From Rhizobium sp. BT04 (GTDB taxonomy: Bacteria; Pseudomonadota; Alphaproteobacteria; Rhizobiales; Rhizobiaceae): a stretch of DNA of 64,000 nt. Below are positions 20,344-30,818 of this stretch, piece by piece; position 1 is the first letter of the stretch; each line of letters starts with the position of its first letter. The stretch covers positions 2,966,001-3,030,000 of the forward strand of contig NZ_CP125652.1 in the NCBI RefSeq assembly GCF_030053135.1, read 5' to 3'. The translations under genes and the position numbers were made by a program. The notes under the pieces are model-generated. The model did no database searches, was not told the origin of the DNA, and worked only from the letters and a program-made list of their open reading frames with translations.

Positions 20344-21183
20344 ATGACCGCACGCATGGACAAACGCTTTGCCGAGCTGAAGGCCGAGGGCCGTCCGGCG
20401 CTTGTGACCTATTTCATGGGCGGCGATCCTGATTACGATACCTCGCTCGGCATCATGAAGGCGCTGCCGGAGGCGGGCTCCGACATCATCGAGCTCGGCA
20501 TGCCTTTTTCCGATCCGATGGCCGACGGCCCGGCGATCCAACTCGCCGGTCAGCGTGCGCTGAAAGGCGGCCAGACGCTGAAGAAGACGCTGCAGCTGGC
20601 GGCCGATTTCCGCCAGACGAATGACGCGACGCCGATCGTGATGATGGGCTACTACAACCCGATCTATATTTATGGCGTTGAGAAATTCCTCGACGATGCG
20701 ATTGCGGCCGGCATCGACGGCCTGATCGTTGTGGATCTGCCACCCGAGATGGATGACGAACTCTGCATCCCGGCGATCCGCAAGGGCATCAATTTCATCC
20801 GCCTGGCGACACCGACGACGGATGAGAAGCGCCTGCCGAAGGTTTTGAAGAACACCTCCGGTTTCGTCTATTACGTCTCCATGAACGGCATCACCGGTTC
20901 GGCACTGCCCGATCCGTCGCTGGTGTCCGGCGCGGTCGAACGCATCAAGCAGCATACTAAACTGCCCGTCTGCGTCGGCTTCGGCGTCAAGACGGCGGAA
21001 CATGCGAAGGTCATCGGCGCTTCGGCTGATGGCGTCGTCGTCGGCACGGCGATCGTCAATCAGGTCGCAACCAGTCTGACGGCCGACGGCAAGGCAACGG
21101 CGGACACGGTTCAGGCGGTTGCAACGCTGGTGCGCGGCCTTTCCTCGGGAACCCGTTCGGCGCGCCTTGTTGCTGCCGAATAG
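20344..21183 (+). CDS. trpA: Tryptophan synthase alpha chain
   Basis: 279 residues. TrpA cleaves indole-3-glycerol phosphate to indole and glyceraldehyde 3-phosphate and channels indole to TrpB. The signature [14 protein letters not shown] supplies the catalytic E50 and D61, and the TIM-barrel phosphate end [10 protein letters not shown] is near 215. It follows trpB after 3 bases. The next gene, accD, is separated by a 141-base gap carrying a palindromic repeat; a transcript running through it is possible. Confidence 0.96.
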   Translation: MTARMDKRFAELKAEGRPALVTYFMGGDPDYDTSLGIMKALPEAGSDIIELGMPFSDPMADGPAIQLAGQRALKGGQTLKKTLQLAADFRQTNDATPIVMMGYYNPIYIYGVEKFLDDAIAAGIDGLIVVDLPPEMDDELCIPAIRKGINFIRLATPTTDEKRLPKVLKNTSGFVYYVSMNGITGSALPDPSLVSGAVERIKQHTKLPVCVGFGVKTAEHAKVIGASADGVVVGTAIVNQVATSLTADGKATADTVQAVATLVRGLSSGTRSARLVAAE

Positions 21184-21204
21184 TTTGCCCACATTGGCAT
21201 TGGA

Positions 21205-21249
21205 GCATGTCGCCCAAAGGCGTGCAGCGGTTTTGCGGCAACGACATGC
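21205..21249. repeat. 45-base rhizobial palindromic repeat, copy 1
   Basis: The element begins GCATGTCGCCC and ends ACGACATGC, so its ends are inverted repeats (GCATGTCG with CGACATGC). The middle contains GTGCAGCGGTTTTGCGG. A second copy of exactly the same length lies at 37340-37384 and shares 34 of 45 bases. It sits in the trpA-accD gap. This class of short intergenic palindrome is abundant in Rhizobium chromosomes. Confidence 0.75.
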
Positions 21250-21324
21250 GGGAAACAAAGACCTCAAGCGTGGTACGCGAATCTGAAGGCTCGGGAAGCG
21301 CTTAGTCAATCAGGAGTATTCGAG

Positions 21325-22230
21325 TTGAACTGGATCACCAACTACGTTCGCCCGCGGATCAATTCCATGCTGGGCCGTCGCGAAGTGCCGGAGAACCTCT
21401 GGATCAAGTGCCCGGAGACCGGCGAGATGGTCTTCCATAAGGACCTGGAAGGCAACAAATGGGTCATCCCGGCCTCCGGTTATCACATGAAGATGCCGGC
21501 GAAGGCCCGCCTGGCCGATCTTTTCGACAATGGCGAGTTCGAATCGCTGCCGCAGCCGAAGGTCGCCCAGGACCCGCTGAAATTCCGCGATTCGAAGAAA
21601 TATAGCGATCGCCTGCGCGACAGCCGCCTGAAGACCGAACAGGAGGATACGATCCTCGCCGGGCTCGGAAAGGTGCAGGGTCTGAAGCTCGTGGCGGTCG
21701 TGCATGAATTCAACTTCATCGGCGGTTCGCTCGGCATGGCCGCCGGCGAGGCGATCGTCAAAGCTTTCGAACGTGCGACGTCCGAAAAGTGCCCGCTGGT
21801 GATGTTCCCGGCGTCCGGCGGCGCGCGCATGCAGGAAGGCATCCTGTCGCTGATGCAGCTGCCGCGCACGACCGTTGCCGTCGACTTGCTCAAAGAATCC
21901 GGCCAGCCCTATATCGTCGTCCTGACCAACCCGACGACGGGCGGCGTCACCGCCTCCTACGCCATGCTCGGCGATATTCACCTGGCCGAACCGGGCGCTG
22001 AAATCGGCTTTGCCGGCAAGCGGGTGATCGAGCAGACGCTGCGTGAAAAACTGCCTGAAGGCTTCCAGACCTCCGAATATCTGCTGGAGCATGGTATGGT
22101 CGACATGGTCGTCAAACGGCACGACATTCCGGAAACGCTGGCGCGTCTGCTGAAGATCCTGACGAAGAAGCCGGTTTCGGCGGCGAATGATATGAATAGC
22201 GGCGCGATCGCTCTGGCGGCGAGCGCCTGA
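21325..22230 (+). CDS. accD: Acetyl-CoA carboxylase carboxyltransferase subunit beta
   Basis: 301 residues from TTG 21325, with AGGAG 8 bases upstream. AccD and AccA form the carboxyltransferase that moves CO2 from biotin-BCCP to acetyl-CoA, the first step of fatty acid synthesis. The crotonase-fold core is intact ([44 protein letters not shown]). The N-terminal zinc-ribbon is not: the four cysteines of the E. coli type correspond to C29, T32, I48 and S51 here, so zinc binding there is unlikely. It is followed by folC, a pairing common in proteobacteria. Confidence 0.94.
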   Translation: MNWITNYVRPRINSMLGRREVPENLWIKCPETGEMVFHKDLEGNKWVIPASGYHMKMPAKARLADLFDNGEFESLPQPKVAQDPLKFRDSKKYSDRLRDSRLKTEQEDTILAGLGKVQGLKLVAVVHEFNFIGGSLGMAAGEAIVKAFERATSEKCPLVMFPASGGARMQEGILSLMQLPRTTVAVDLLKESGQPYIVVLTNPTTGGVTASYAMLGDIHLAEPGAEIGFAGKRVIEQTLREKLPEGFQTSEYLLEHGMVDMVVKRHDIPETLARLLKILTKKPVSAANDMNSGAIALAASA

Positions 22231-22281
22231 TAACCGACAAGCAGGCGGGGTGCCGAATTGATACCCAGGGGCCAAACCGCG

Positions 22282-23610
22282 GTGAGTGAGGCAGCACAGG
22301 AGATCGACAAGCTCATGGGATTGCATCCCAAGGGCTTCGACCTGTCTCTCGATCGCATCACCCGTCTTCTCGATCAACTCGGCAATCCGCACAGGAGATT
22401 GCCGCCGGTGATCCATGTCGCCGGCACCAACGGCAAGGGGTCGGTCACCGCTTTCTGCCGCGCACTGCTCGAAGCCGGCGGCTACAGCGCTCACGTCCAT
22501 ACCTCGCCGCATCTCGTCAATTGGCACGAGCGTTATCGCATCGGTGTGGCGGGCGGGCGCGGGCAGCTTGTCGATGACGCCGTCTTTGCCGAGGCCCTGC
22601 GTCGTGTGGCCGATGCCAATGCCGGACAGCATATCACTGTCTTCGAAATCCTGACGGCGGTCACCTTCATCCTGTTTTCCGAACATCCGGCCGATGCCGC
22701 CATCATCGAAGTCGGTCTCGGTGGCCGGTTCGATGCCACCAATGTCATTTCCGATCCGGCCGTCTCGGTGATCATGCCGATCTCGCTGGATCACCAGCCC
22801 TATCTCGGCGACAGGGTCGAACTGATCGCCGCCGAAAAGGCCGGCATCATGAAGCCGGGATTTCCCGTCGTCATCGGCCATCAGGAATATGATGCAGCCC
22901 TCGACGTCCTGATGTCGACAGCCGAGCGGCTGCATTGCCCGAGCGCCGTCTTCGGGCAGGATTTCATGGCGCATGAGGAATATGGCCGGCTCGTCTATCA
23001 GGACGAATTCGGCCTTGCCGACCTGCCGCTGCCGCGCCTTCCCGGCCGCCACCAATATGCCAATGCCGCCGCCGCCATTCGGGCCGTCAAGGCGGCGGGT
23101 TTCACCGTCACCGAGACGATGATGGAAAAGGCGATGAGTTCTGTGGAGTGGCCGGGCCGGCTGCAGCGGCTGAGCGAAGGCCGGCTGCTCTCGCATGCGC
23201 CAGCCGGCGCTGAAATCTGGATCGATGGCGGGCATAATCCCGGCGCCGGCGAGGTGATCGCCGAAGCCATGGCCAATTTCGAGGAACGCCAGCCGCGGCC
23301 GCTTTTCCTGATCATCGGTATGATCAACACCAAGGATCCGGTCGGCTATTTCAAGGCCTTTGCCGGTCTGGTCGAGAAGGTCTTCTGCGTGCCGATCCGC
23401 GGCAGCGAAGCGACGATCGACCCGGTGATATTGTCGAATGCCGCCTATGATGCCGGCCTCGTTGCCGAACCGATGTCGACGGTCGGCGACGCGCTGGAAG
23501 CCATCAAAGCCGTCCTCGATCCGGAGGCATTGCCGCCGCGCATCCTCGTCGGCGGCTCGCTCTATCTCGTCGGCGATGTGCTGTCCGACAACGGCACGCC
23601 CCCGAAATGA
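22282..23610 (+). CDS. folC: Folylpolyglutamate/dihydrofolate synthase
   Basis: 442 residues from GTG 22282, which has AGGGG 10 bases upstream; a TTG at 22258 would add eight residues and cannot be excluded. FolC adds glutamate to dihydropteroate and to folates. The ATP loop is AGTNGKGS at 47-54, HTSPHLVNWHERYRI follows near 74, and the central HPADAAIIEVGLGGRFDATN segment is typical of the Mur-ligase fold. It sits 51 bases after accD and ends at a bidirectional terminator shared with trxA. Confidence 0.93.
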   Translation: MSEAAQEIDKLMGLHPKGFDLSLDRITRLLDQLGNPHRRLPPVIHVAGTNGKGSVTAFCRALLEAGGYSAHVHTSPHLVNWHERYRIGVAGGRGQLVDDAVFAEALRRVADANAGQHITVFEILTAVTFILFSEHPADAAIIEVGLGGRFDATNVISDPAVSVIMPISLDHQPYLGDRVELIAAEKAGIMKPGFPVVIGHQEYDAALDVLMSTAERLHCPSAVFGQDFMAHEEYGRLVYQDEFGLADLPLPRLPGRHQYANAAAAIRAVKAAGFTVTETMMEKAMSSVEWPGRLQRLSEGRLLSHAPAGAEIWIDGGHNPGAGEVIAEAMANFEERQPRPLFLIIGMINTKDPVGYFKAFAGLVEKVFCVPIRGSEATIDPVILSNAAYDAGLVAEPMSTVGDALEAIKAVLDPEALPPRILVGGSLYLVGDVLSDNGTPPK

Positions 23611-23624
23611 AGGCTGCGAAATGA

Positions 23625-23652
23625 AAAAAGCCCGGTCGAAGCCGGGCTTTTT
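23625..23652. terminator. Bidirectional terminator between folC and trxA
   Basis: An 11-bp stem (AAAAAGCCCGG, 23625-23635, with CCGGGCTTTTT, 23642-23652) around a 6-base loop serves both convergent genes. Confidence 0.87.
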
Positions 23653-23684
23653 CATCAATGGGATATCAGCAAGGGCGATATCAA

Positions 23685-24005
23685 TCAGGCAGCGTTCGAA
23701 ATCCAGTTCGAAAGAGCGGTCTTCGGCTTGGCGCCGACCGAAATATCGGCCACTTCGCCACCCTTGAAGATTGCAAGCGTCGGGATGGAACGAACACCGA
23801 ACTGGGCGGCGAGTTCCGGGTTCTCATCGATATTCAGCTTGGCAACCTTGACCTTGCCTTCCAGCTCGACGGCGATTTCTTCCAGGCTCGGAGCAATCAT
23901 CTTGCACGGGCCGCACCATTCAGCCCAGAAATCGACGACGACGGGTTCTGCGGATTCCAGAACTTCCGACTGGAAGTTATTGATATCGACTTTCACGGTA
24001 GCCAT
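23685..24005 (-). CDS. trxA: Thioredoxin
   Basis: 106 residues from ATG 24005; an upstream extension of the frame to 24167 lacks similarity and runs into addA. The redox-active WCGPC is at 30-34, and FGVRSIPTL with the cis-proline near 75 completes the thioredoxin fold. It reduces cytoplasmic disulfides and serves ribonucleotide reductase and others. It lies 71 bases after addA and may be the last gene of the long leftward array; a promoter of its own in the 71-base gap is also possible. Confidence 0.95.
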   Translation of the reverse strand: MATVKVDINNFQSEVLESAEPVVVDFWAEWCGPCKMIAPSLEEIAVELEGKVKVAKLNIDENPELAAQFGVRSIPTLAIFKGGEVADISVGAKPKTALSNWISNAA

Positions 24006-24076
24006 GGGCTGCTCCTTTACCTCGGGTGTTGAACCACATGTGATGGTGCGGTGCCGAATTTTCAATGTCCGGTATT

Positions 24077-27000
24077 TCACTTTGTCTTGACTGCTGCAAG
24101 CGCCAAACCGAGCGCTGCTTCGCTCAGCGTGTAGAGCGAGCCATTTTCCGTATAGACAAGCATGCAATCGATCCGCTTGTCGGGATAGAGCGGCGTCAGG
24201 ATTTCGCGATAGATCGCCAGCTGCGCCCGGTGCGCGAAGGGGATGGCCTCTTCCGTTGCCGGCGGTACCCGGTTGGTCTTGTAGTCGAGAATGACGACGC
24301 GATCGGCAAGAACGGCAAGCCGGTCGATGCGGCCGGAGACGGCATAGCGCCGGTCTTCGAGCGTCAGGGTTCCCATGATCGAGACTTCGGGCTGGGCCTG
24401 CGCCCCGAGCACGGCCTGCAGGCCCTCCTCGTCCAATAGTTTCAGAACCGAATCGACAAGTTTGCGCCGTTCGGCTTCCGGCCAGAACCGAGCCGCCCGC
24501 TCGGCATAGCGGCTCGCCGCATAGGGCCGCTCGCCAGGTGGAATTTCGGGAAGCGCCTGCAGCATGCGATGGATCAGCCTGCCCTTCTCCAGCGAACGAT
24601 CGCTGCGCTCCTTCTCGGTAAACAGCGGTGAGACGACGAGCAGGCCGCCCTCGTCTTCATCGATGATCGTCCCGGCGCCGGAGGGGCTGAGCGGCCGGGG
24701 CAGCTCAGCCTGCGGCGGCAACGGCCGCAGCAGGCCGTCCGGCAGCGTCTCCTCGCTGTCACGCTGCTCGCTGCGGTCGGTCCGCTCGAAACTCCGTTCC
24801 ACCCGTGGCACGCGCCATTTGATACCTGGCCATTCGCCGTCGGGACCGGAGAATGTAGTCGCTTCCACATGCGGATGGTCGTGGCTGAGTGCCGCCGAAA
24901 TCATCATATGCCAGGTGTCGTTGTTCACCCGCACGCCACGATAGCCGCAGACGACTAGCCGGTCGGCAGCACGCGTCATGGCGACATAGAGCAATCGGCG
25001 GTATTCTTCCTCCGCCAGGATCTGGATCCGCGCCGCATCGTCCTGCGTCAGCGAATTGGAAAGATCCGAGACTGGAACCCAGGCGGGCATCGGCGGCTCG
25101 TCGGCATCGGTCTCGATAAGGCGAAGCTTGGGCAGATGGGTATGGGTGAAGGCCTTCGAACCGCCGTCGACCAGGAAAACGATCGGTGCTTCCAGGCCCT
25201 TGGAGGCATGCACCGTCATGATCCGCACTTCGTTGCGTCCCTTGTCCTGCTCGCGCTTCACCACGGGCGCTTCGAGCTCCAGCGTCGAGATGAAGGATTG
25301 CAGCCCGGGAAGACTGGAACTCTCGTGGTCGAGCGTGAAGGTCAGGAATTCGTCGAGGATATCGCTGACCTCTGTGCCGAGCCGGGCAAGGAATTGCCGT
25401 CGCCCGCCCTGGCTGCCCAGAACACGCGCAAAGAAATCATGAACCGACAGGCTCCTGGATTGCCGAAGGAACAGCTCTAGCTTCTCGACAGCAGCGCGGA
25501 AGCGTTCGGTGCCGTCGGCGGCGAAGCTTTTGAGGTGGCTCCAGACGCTCTCATTGTCGCCGCGCAGGCCGGCAATCGCAAAGATGTCGTCCTCGGAGAG
25601 ATCGAAAAGCGGGCTCTTCAGCACGGCGGCGAGCGAAAGATCGTCTTCCGGCAGCAGCAGGAAACGGCCCAGCGCCAGCAGATCCTGCACGGCGATATGG
25701 CTGGTCAGCAACAGCCTGTCGGCGCCGGCGACCGGAATGTCGCCGCGGCGCTTCAAGGCGCGCGTCAAAGCATTGACGAAGGCGTCGCGCTTGCGCACCA
25801 GCACCAGGATGTCGCCGGCTTCGATCAGGCGCTCCTTGCCCTTGTCGACGATCGTTTCACGCCCGACGAGGGTACCGATCGAATGGGCGATCCGTCGTGC
25901 CAGGATTGCCGCCGGCGCGCTTTCCGGCGTCGCATCGAAGGGCGCCGTCCAGTCCTCCTCCTTCACCACCGCTTCCGGCGCGACCATGTCCCAGAGATCG
26001 ACGGCGCCGGGATGTCCGATGCGGCTGGAACGATGCACGACCGGTTCGCCGACAGCGCTGAGACCGCGCGCATTGTCCGATGTCCTGAAGATCTCGTCGA
26101 CGGCTTCGAGCACGTCGGCGGTCGAGCGGAAGGAGAGCGGCAGCCGGACCGAGGAAAAGCTCTGGCCGCTGTCGGAGACACGCCGCCGCGTCCGATCGCT
26201 CTCCTCGGAAAAACGCTCGGGCCGGGCGCCCTGGAAGGAATAGATCGACTGTTTCTCGTCGCCGACGGCAAACAGCGTGCGCACGATCGGCCGGGCGCTT
26301 TCGCCGGAGAAGAAATCCTCGGCGAGCGACTGGATGACGCTCCACTGGATCGGGCTGGTGTCCTGCGCCTCGTCGACGAGGATATGGTCGATGCCGCGAT
26401 CGAGCTTGTAGTGGATCCAGGGGCCGACGCCGCTTTTCGTCAAAAGGTCGGCGGTACGGGTGATCAGATCCTCGAAATCGAGCTGGCTGCGCTGCTTCTT
26501 CAGTTCCTCATAGTCGCGGTCCAGCCGGTCGGCGAGCACGAGTGCCGCATGTGTCGCGCCATACATCCGCATCAGTTTCAGCCGGTCACGGCTGGCGGCG
26601 ACATGCGTGCGGGCAGTGGCAATAGCGGCCGCCAACTGCGGTGCCTCGGCAAGCATGGCCTTGACTGAGAATTGCGAGTCCGCCTTCGGCTCGCCTTTCG
26701 CTGTCAGAAAGATTTTCTCGAGAAACTGAGCGCGCCTTGCGTCATCGCGTTCCCGCCCGGCTAGCCTGAGGCCGTAGGCAACCTCCTGCGCCTTGGCGCC
26801 ACCCTTCTGGTCGGCAAGCGAGAGATAGAGCTCCAGCATGCCGCCCGAAAGCTCCGGCAAAGGCCAATATTGCGCCGCGATCCGGCTTTCCGTGTCGCCG
26901 GCGGCAAGGCCGAGCTTTTGGCGCAGGACCTTCTCCACGCCGCCCTGCTGTTCGGCCGTTGCGGTGAAACGACGGATGGCGTTGCGGTTGGCGACGATAT

Positions 27001-27628
27001 CGCCGAGCAGGTTCTCCAGTCCGGACTCGTCGCCGAGATTGAGCACGTAGGCGAATGCCTCGGCGAGGGTGCTGTCTTTCTCCGGCGCGGTCGCCGTCAG
27101 CAGCACCCGGCGCGCATCGGAAAGCAGCGCTGCGGCCGCGCGGTCGTCGAGAACCGAGAAATGGCCGGCGACGTTGGCCTCCAGCGGGAACTGATGCAGC
27201 AATGCCTCGCAAAAGGCGTGGATCGTCTGGATCTTCAACCCGCCGGGGGTCTCCAGCGCCTTGGCAAACAGCCGCCGGGCCTCGGCAAGCTTTAGTCCGT
27301 CGGGTGCCGTCCCCTCGATCTGCATGATCCGCCGGCTCAGGTCTTCATCATCGAGCACCACCCAGTCCGCCAGCCGCTCGAAGACGCGGTTCGACATTTC
27401 GGAGGCCGCAGCCTTGGTATAGGTGAGACATAGAATGGCGGAAGGCCGCGCCCCGGCCAGCAGCAACCGGATGACGCGCTGGGTCAGAACATGCGTCTTG
27501 CCGGAACCGGCATTGGCCGAGACCCATGCCGAACGCTCGGGATCGGAGGCAATTGCCTGCTGGATCGTGGTCCAGCCGATCCAGGCGCCCGGATCCTCGT
27601 CGGTGGGTAGCGCGGTCACGTCACTCAT
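24077..27628 (-). CDS. addA: Double-strand break repair helicase-nuclease AddA
   Basis: 1183 residues, full length. AddA is the UvrD-type helicase and nuclease subunit of AddAB, the RecBCD counterpart that processes broken DNA ends for recombination. Walker A ANAGSGKT is at 38-45, motif [11 protein letters not shown] near 416, motif [16 protein letters not shown] after that, and motif [17 protein letters not shown] near 890. The C-terminal PD-(D/E)xK nuclease is seen in [12 protein letters not shown] near 1112. The start overlaps the addB stop by 8 bases, so the two are translationally coupled. Confidence 0.95.
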   Translation of the reverse strand: MSDVTALPTDEDPGAWIGWTTIQQAIASDPERSAWVSANAGSGKTHVLTQRVIRLLLAGARPSAILCLTYTKAAASEMSNRVFERLADWVVLDDEDLSRRIMQIEGTAPDGLKLAEARRLFAKALETPGGLKIQTIHAFCEALLHQFPLEANVAGHFSVLDDRAAAALLSDARRVLLTATAPEKDSTLAEAFAYVLNLGDESGLENLLGDIVANRNAIRRFTATAEQQGGVEKVLRQKLGLAAGDTESRIAAQYWPLPELSGGMLELYLSLADQKGGAKAQEVAYGLRLAGRERDDARRAQFLEKIFLTAKGEPKADSQFSVKAMLAEAPQLAAAIATARTHVAASRDRLKLMRMYGATHAALVLADRLDRDYEELKKQRSQLDFEDLITRTADLLTKSGVGPWIHYKLDRGIDHILVDEAQDTSPIQWSVIQSLAEDFFSGESARPIVRTLFAVGDEKQSIYSFQGARPERFSEESDRTRRRVSDSGQSFSSVRLPLSFRSTADVLEAVDEIFRTSDNARGLSAVGEPVVHRSSRIGHPGAVDLWDMVAPEAVVKEEDWTAPFDATPESAPAAILARRIAHSIGTLVGRETIVDKGKERLIEAGDILVLVRKRDAFVNALTRALKRRGDIPVAGADRLLLTSHIAVQDLLALGRFLLLPEDDLSLAAVLKSPLFDLSEDDIFAIAGLRGDNESVWSHLKSFAADGTERFRAAVEKLELFLRQSRSLSVHDFFARVLGSQGGRRQFLARLGTEVSDILDEFLTFTLDHESSSLPGLQSFISTLELEAPVVKREQDKGRNEVRIMTVHASKGLEAPIVFLVDGGSKAFTHTHLPKLRLIETDADEPPMPAWVPVSDLSNSLTQDDAARIQILAEEEYRRLLYVAMTRAADRLVVCGYRGVRVNNDTWHMMISAALSHDHPHVEATTFSGPDGEWPGIKWRVPRVERSFERTDRSEQRDSEETLPDGLLRPLPPQAELPRPLSPSGAGTIIDEDEGGLLVVSPLFTEKERSDRSLEKGRLIHRMLQALPEIPPGERPYAASRYAERAARFWPEAERRKLVDSVLKLLDEEGLQAVLGAQAQPEVSIMGTLTLEDRRYAVSGRIDRLAVLADRVVILDYKTNRVPPATEEAIPFAHRAQLAIYREILTPLYPDKRIDCMLVYTENGSLYTLSEAALGLALAAVKTK

Positions 27629-30600
27629 CGCCGCCGCCCTCTTCGGTTTCGGCCGTCGACCATTCGGAGACGCGGGCGAGATGATCGTAGTCGCCGCCGA
27701 AATCGAATTGCTGCGCCGGGATCAGCCGCGAGGTGAAGCCTTTCTCGCCGGACTGCAACAACCTCACGAACTTGACCAGCTGATCGATCGATTCCTCGGC
27801 GAGATCCATCGCCGATTTCGCCTTGTCGCTGCGCGCCGAGCTCTCATTGTTGACGGTATCGACCTGGAAGCGGCTTCCCGGCCGCAGACGCACATAAAGC
27901 AGGTCCTGCGGCACGAGGCTGCCGGCATCACGGAAGGCGCCGGCACTCAGAGCCGCTGCTTCGAGCGCAAGCTGCGGATCTAGAAGCACGCGCGCCTGCG
28001 CCGGCGAGGGGTTGTAGCCGGTCTTGTAATCGATGATATCCGCAGCGTTCGGTCCGGTGACATCGATCCGGTCTGCGACACCCGTGAGCCGGATATTGAT
28101 CGGCTCCAGCTCCATGCCGCCCCGCACTTCGGTTAGCGTTTTGCGGATGCCCGGCCGCCGTCCGGCCTCCCATTCGAGGAAGGCGCGGGCCACGGCGCGA
28201 AAGCGCGGCCGCCACACGGCATCGATATGCGGCGGCAGCTTCTCCATGTCGAAAAGTTCGCAAAGGATACGCTCCATCGCCCCTGCAGCATCCGGCGTGC
28301 CGATGATATGGGCCTCGCGGATGAACCGGTCGATGATCTTGTGGTAGAGCGTTCCGCGTTCGGCCGCACCCGGATCGCGGTTGAATGCGTCGACGGGATC
28401 GAGTCGCAGGACACGACGGGCATAGATGGCATAGGGGTCGCGGCGCAACCGGCCCACTTCGCTGAAGGAATAGGATTTCGGCTGGAGTGCCAGCGGCGGC
28501 TTCGGCGAGGGTCGCTGCGCCGGCGCTTGGGCCTCTCCGCGATCGATGAGACCGGCCCACTGCAGGAACCGGTTGCCGCGGCCCTTCAATTCCGCTTCGA
28601 ACGCCTCGCCGCCGAGCGCCAGCAGCCGTTGCAGCCAGCGCGAGGCGACGGTCGGCGTCGAGCCCTGGCGCAGCGCGCGGGAATAGATCAGATGGCGTGT
28701 GCCGTTTGCCATCTCGAAATCATGCGCCAGCTGGCCGATGCGCCGTTCCGGCGGTTCGAGGCCGATTTCCGTCTTCATCATGCGCGGAATGAAGGGATTG
28801 TTGGCGGTCTGCCCTGGCCAGGTGCCCTCGTTGAGGCCGCCGAGGATCAGGGTATCGACGCTCTGCAGACGGGCTTCCAGCGTACCGAAGATGAAGAGGC
28901 GGGGATGGCTGAGCGCCCGTGGCTTTACCGCATGACCGGCGGCAAGGGCCGCCATGATATCGATCCATTGCGGCCCATCGGCCTCCATCTGGCCGTCCGT
29001 GTCGATCACTTCGCTGAGCAGGGCGGCGAGTGCATCTCCCGCTTCGCCTGACCAGAGATCGGCGAGATTGCCGCGCGGATCGGCCGCGACGGCTTCCAGC
29101 GAACGGCCGGTGCGCTCCGCCCATTCGGACAATGTGAAGCTTGCCGTCTTTCCGCGATCTTCCGGCCGGTGCCGCTTCAGGGCCGAAGCCAGCGGCTCGG
29201 TCGCCTGCGTGACCCGCCGGGCAAGGTCGTATGCGGCGTCGGCTGCATCTGATGAAAGCGCTTTTCGCCATTGCGGCGGGTACCTGTCCAGCGCCTGCTC
29301 GGCAAGTTGGTGGGTGAGCAGCGGCTCGAGCATGCTGATATCCACCTCGGCCACGCCGCCGCGCAGTGCCAGCAGTTCGAGCGCCTCGGTCGCCGAAATC
29401 AATGCGTGGCGTTCCAGGCCGAAGCGGGCGAGCGGATGTTTGAGCAGCGAGACGATCGCCACCGGATCGCCGGGCCGCAACGCTGCCTCCAGCAGCAATT
29501 GCATCAGCGTGCCCTGCGGCGTGGCCGCAAGCGGTGTGCCGGCCGAATCGTCGGCGAGGATGCCGAAGCGGGACAGCTCGGCCATCACCCGCCGGGCGAG
29601 ATTGCGGTCCGGCGTGATGAGGGCTGCCCGGCTGTCGCCGTCCTGCCCCGGCCTCTCCAAGGCAAGCCGGAGCGCGATGGCGATCGCCGTTGCTTCCTCC
29701 CGCTCATTGGCGGCTTCGATCAGCGACACATCGGCGAAGGCTGAAGACAGAGCGCCCTCGGGCAGATCGCCCTTCCATGCCCCCCAATCGCTGGTCGCCT
29801 CCGATGGGGTGAGGGCCCGAGACAGGATCTCCGCCCGCCGGTCAAGATCGGCCTCCGGTCCGCCGAGGAGCGTCACGTCGGCACGCGTCAGCTTCAGCCG
29901 CTTGAGCAGCGACGACAGGCCATATTGCGGATGGCTGCGGCTTGCGGGATTGGCATGTTGGCCGGGTGCCGGTTCCGGCGCCACCATCTGCCAGTGTTTC
30001 TCAGGCATGGAGAGATCGAGGCCCGGCAGCACGATCACCCCTTCGGGCAGATTGGCGACGGCGGCGATGAGATCGGCCGTGGCGGGAACCGAACCCGTCG
30101 AGCCGGCGATGATGATCGGACCTGCGGGTTGCGTCGCCGAAAGCCGGCCTGCTTCCGCCCGGAGAATGGCGTTTCTGTGCCGCGCCGGCGAGGATTTGCC
30201 GAGTTCGGAAAGCCGCTCCGGCCAGAAGGCGCTGGCGATCTGCAGGAACTCCGCCGTCAGCTGCCACCAGGCGGCATAGTCACCGGTGTCGAGTTTCGAC
30301 AGCTCCGACCAGTCGAGATCCTCGGTTTCGATCGAATCGATCAGTTCCGCCAGGTTGCGGGCGAGCCAGATCGCATCCGCGGGGCTTGCCGGTGCGACGA
30401 GCGGCGAGTCCGAATGAATGTGGCGGACGATCTCCGGCAGCTTGTTTCGCCAGGCGAGGATGAGGCGCGCCAGCTCCAGCAGTCGGGCGGTATTCGACAG
30501 CGGCTGGGCGAGATCGATCGTTGCCGGCAGCGCTTCGTCGAAATAACCGCTGTCGTCGTCGGTTTCTCCGAGCGGACGGATGACGGGGAGGATCGCCGAA

Positions 30601-30815
30601 CGGCCGCCGAGCAGGTCGACGAATTCCGAACGCAGCACGCGTACGGCGCGCCGGGTCGGCAGATAGATCGTCACCCTGGCAAGCGACAGCGGATCATCGG
30701 CCTCATGCCGGAAAAGCGGCGTCAATCGGCCGTCGCAAAGCGTCGTCGCCAGCGTTTTCAGGAAGGAGAGGCCCGCCGGGATTGTCAGGATGCGTGGCTG
30801 GTGCCGCTCCGCCAT
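27621..30815 (-). CDS. addB: Double-strand break repair nuclease AddB
   Basis: 1064 residues. AddB is the partner of AddA; the alphaproteobacterial form has an inactive helicase fold, as here, where no Walker A lysine motif is present near the N-terminus. A C-terminal PD-(D/E)xK nuclease is visible (GTLYHKIIDRFI, then DIIDYKTGYNPSPAQ). Only two cysteines exist in the whole protein, so the four-cysteine iron-sulfur cluster of the Bacillus-type AddB is absent. It lies 3 bases after the murU-like gene and overlaps addA by 8 bases. Confidence 0.94.
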   Translation of the reverse strand: MAERHQPRILTIPAGLSFLKTLATTLCDGRLTPLFRHEADDPLSLARVTIYLPTRRAVRVLRSEFVDLLGGRSAILPVIRPLGETDDDSGYFDEALPATIDLAQPLSNTARLLELARLILAWRNKLPEIVRHIHSDSPLVAPASPADAIWLARNLAELIDSIETEDLDWSELSKLDTGDYAAWWQLTAEFLQIASAFWPERLSELGKSSPARHRNAILRAEAGRLSATQPAGPIIIAGSTGSVPATADLIAAVANLPEGVIVLPGLDLSMPEKHWQMVAPEPAPGQHANPASRSHPQYGLSSLLKRLKLTRADVTLLGGPEADLDRRAEILSRALTPSEATSDWGAWKGDLPEGALSSAFADVSLIEAANEREEATAIAIALRLALERPGQDGDSRAALITPDRNLARRVMAELSRFGILADDSAGTPLAATPQGTLMQLLLEAALRPGDPVAIVSLLKHPLARFGLERHALISATEALELLALRGGVAEVDISMLEPLLTHQLAEQALDRYPPQWRKALSSDAADAAYDLARRVTQATEPLASALKRHRPEDRGKTASFTLSEWAERTGRSLEAVAADPRGNLADLWSGEAGDALAALLSEVIDTDGQMEADGPQWIDIMAALAAGHAVKPRALSHPRLFIFGTLEARLQSVDTLILGGLNEGTWPGQTANNPFIPRMMKTEIGLEPPERRIGQLAHDFEMANGTRHLIYSRALRQGSTPTVASRWLQRLLALGGEAFEAELKGRGNRFLQWAGLIDRGEAQAPAQRPSPKPPLALQPKSYSFSEVGRLRRDPYAIYARRVLRLDPVDAFNRDPGAAERGTLYHKIIDRFIREAHIIGTPDAAGAMERILCELFDMEKLPPHIDAVWRPRFRAVARAFLEWEAGRRPGIRKTLTEVRGGMELEPINIRLTGVADRIDVTGPNAADIIDYKTGYNPSPAQARVLLDPQLALEAAALSAGAFRDAGSLVPQDLLYVRLRPGSRFQVDTVNNESSARSDKAKSAMDLAEESIDQLVKFVRLLQSGEKGFTSRLIPAQQFDFGGDYDHLARVSEWSTAETEEGGGDE

Positions 30816-30818
30816 GGC

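Noticed and set aside
18931..21309. 792-residue open frame on the minus strand across trpF-trpB-trpA
   Set aside because: Mirror of three well-supported tryptophan genes, no recognisable domain.
21310..23658. 782-residue open frame on the minus strand across accD and folC
   Set aside because: Mirror frame; both plus-strand genes have complete catalytic motifs.
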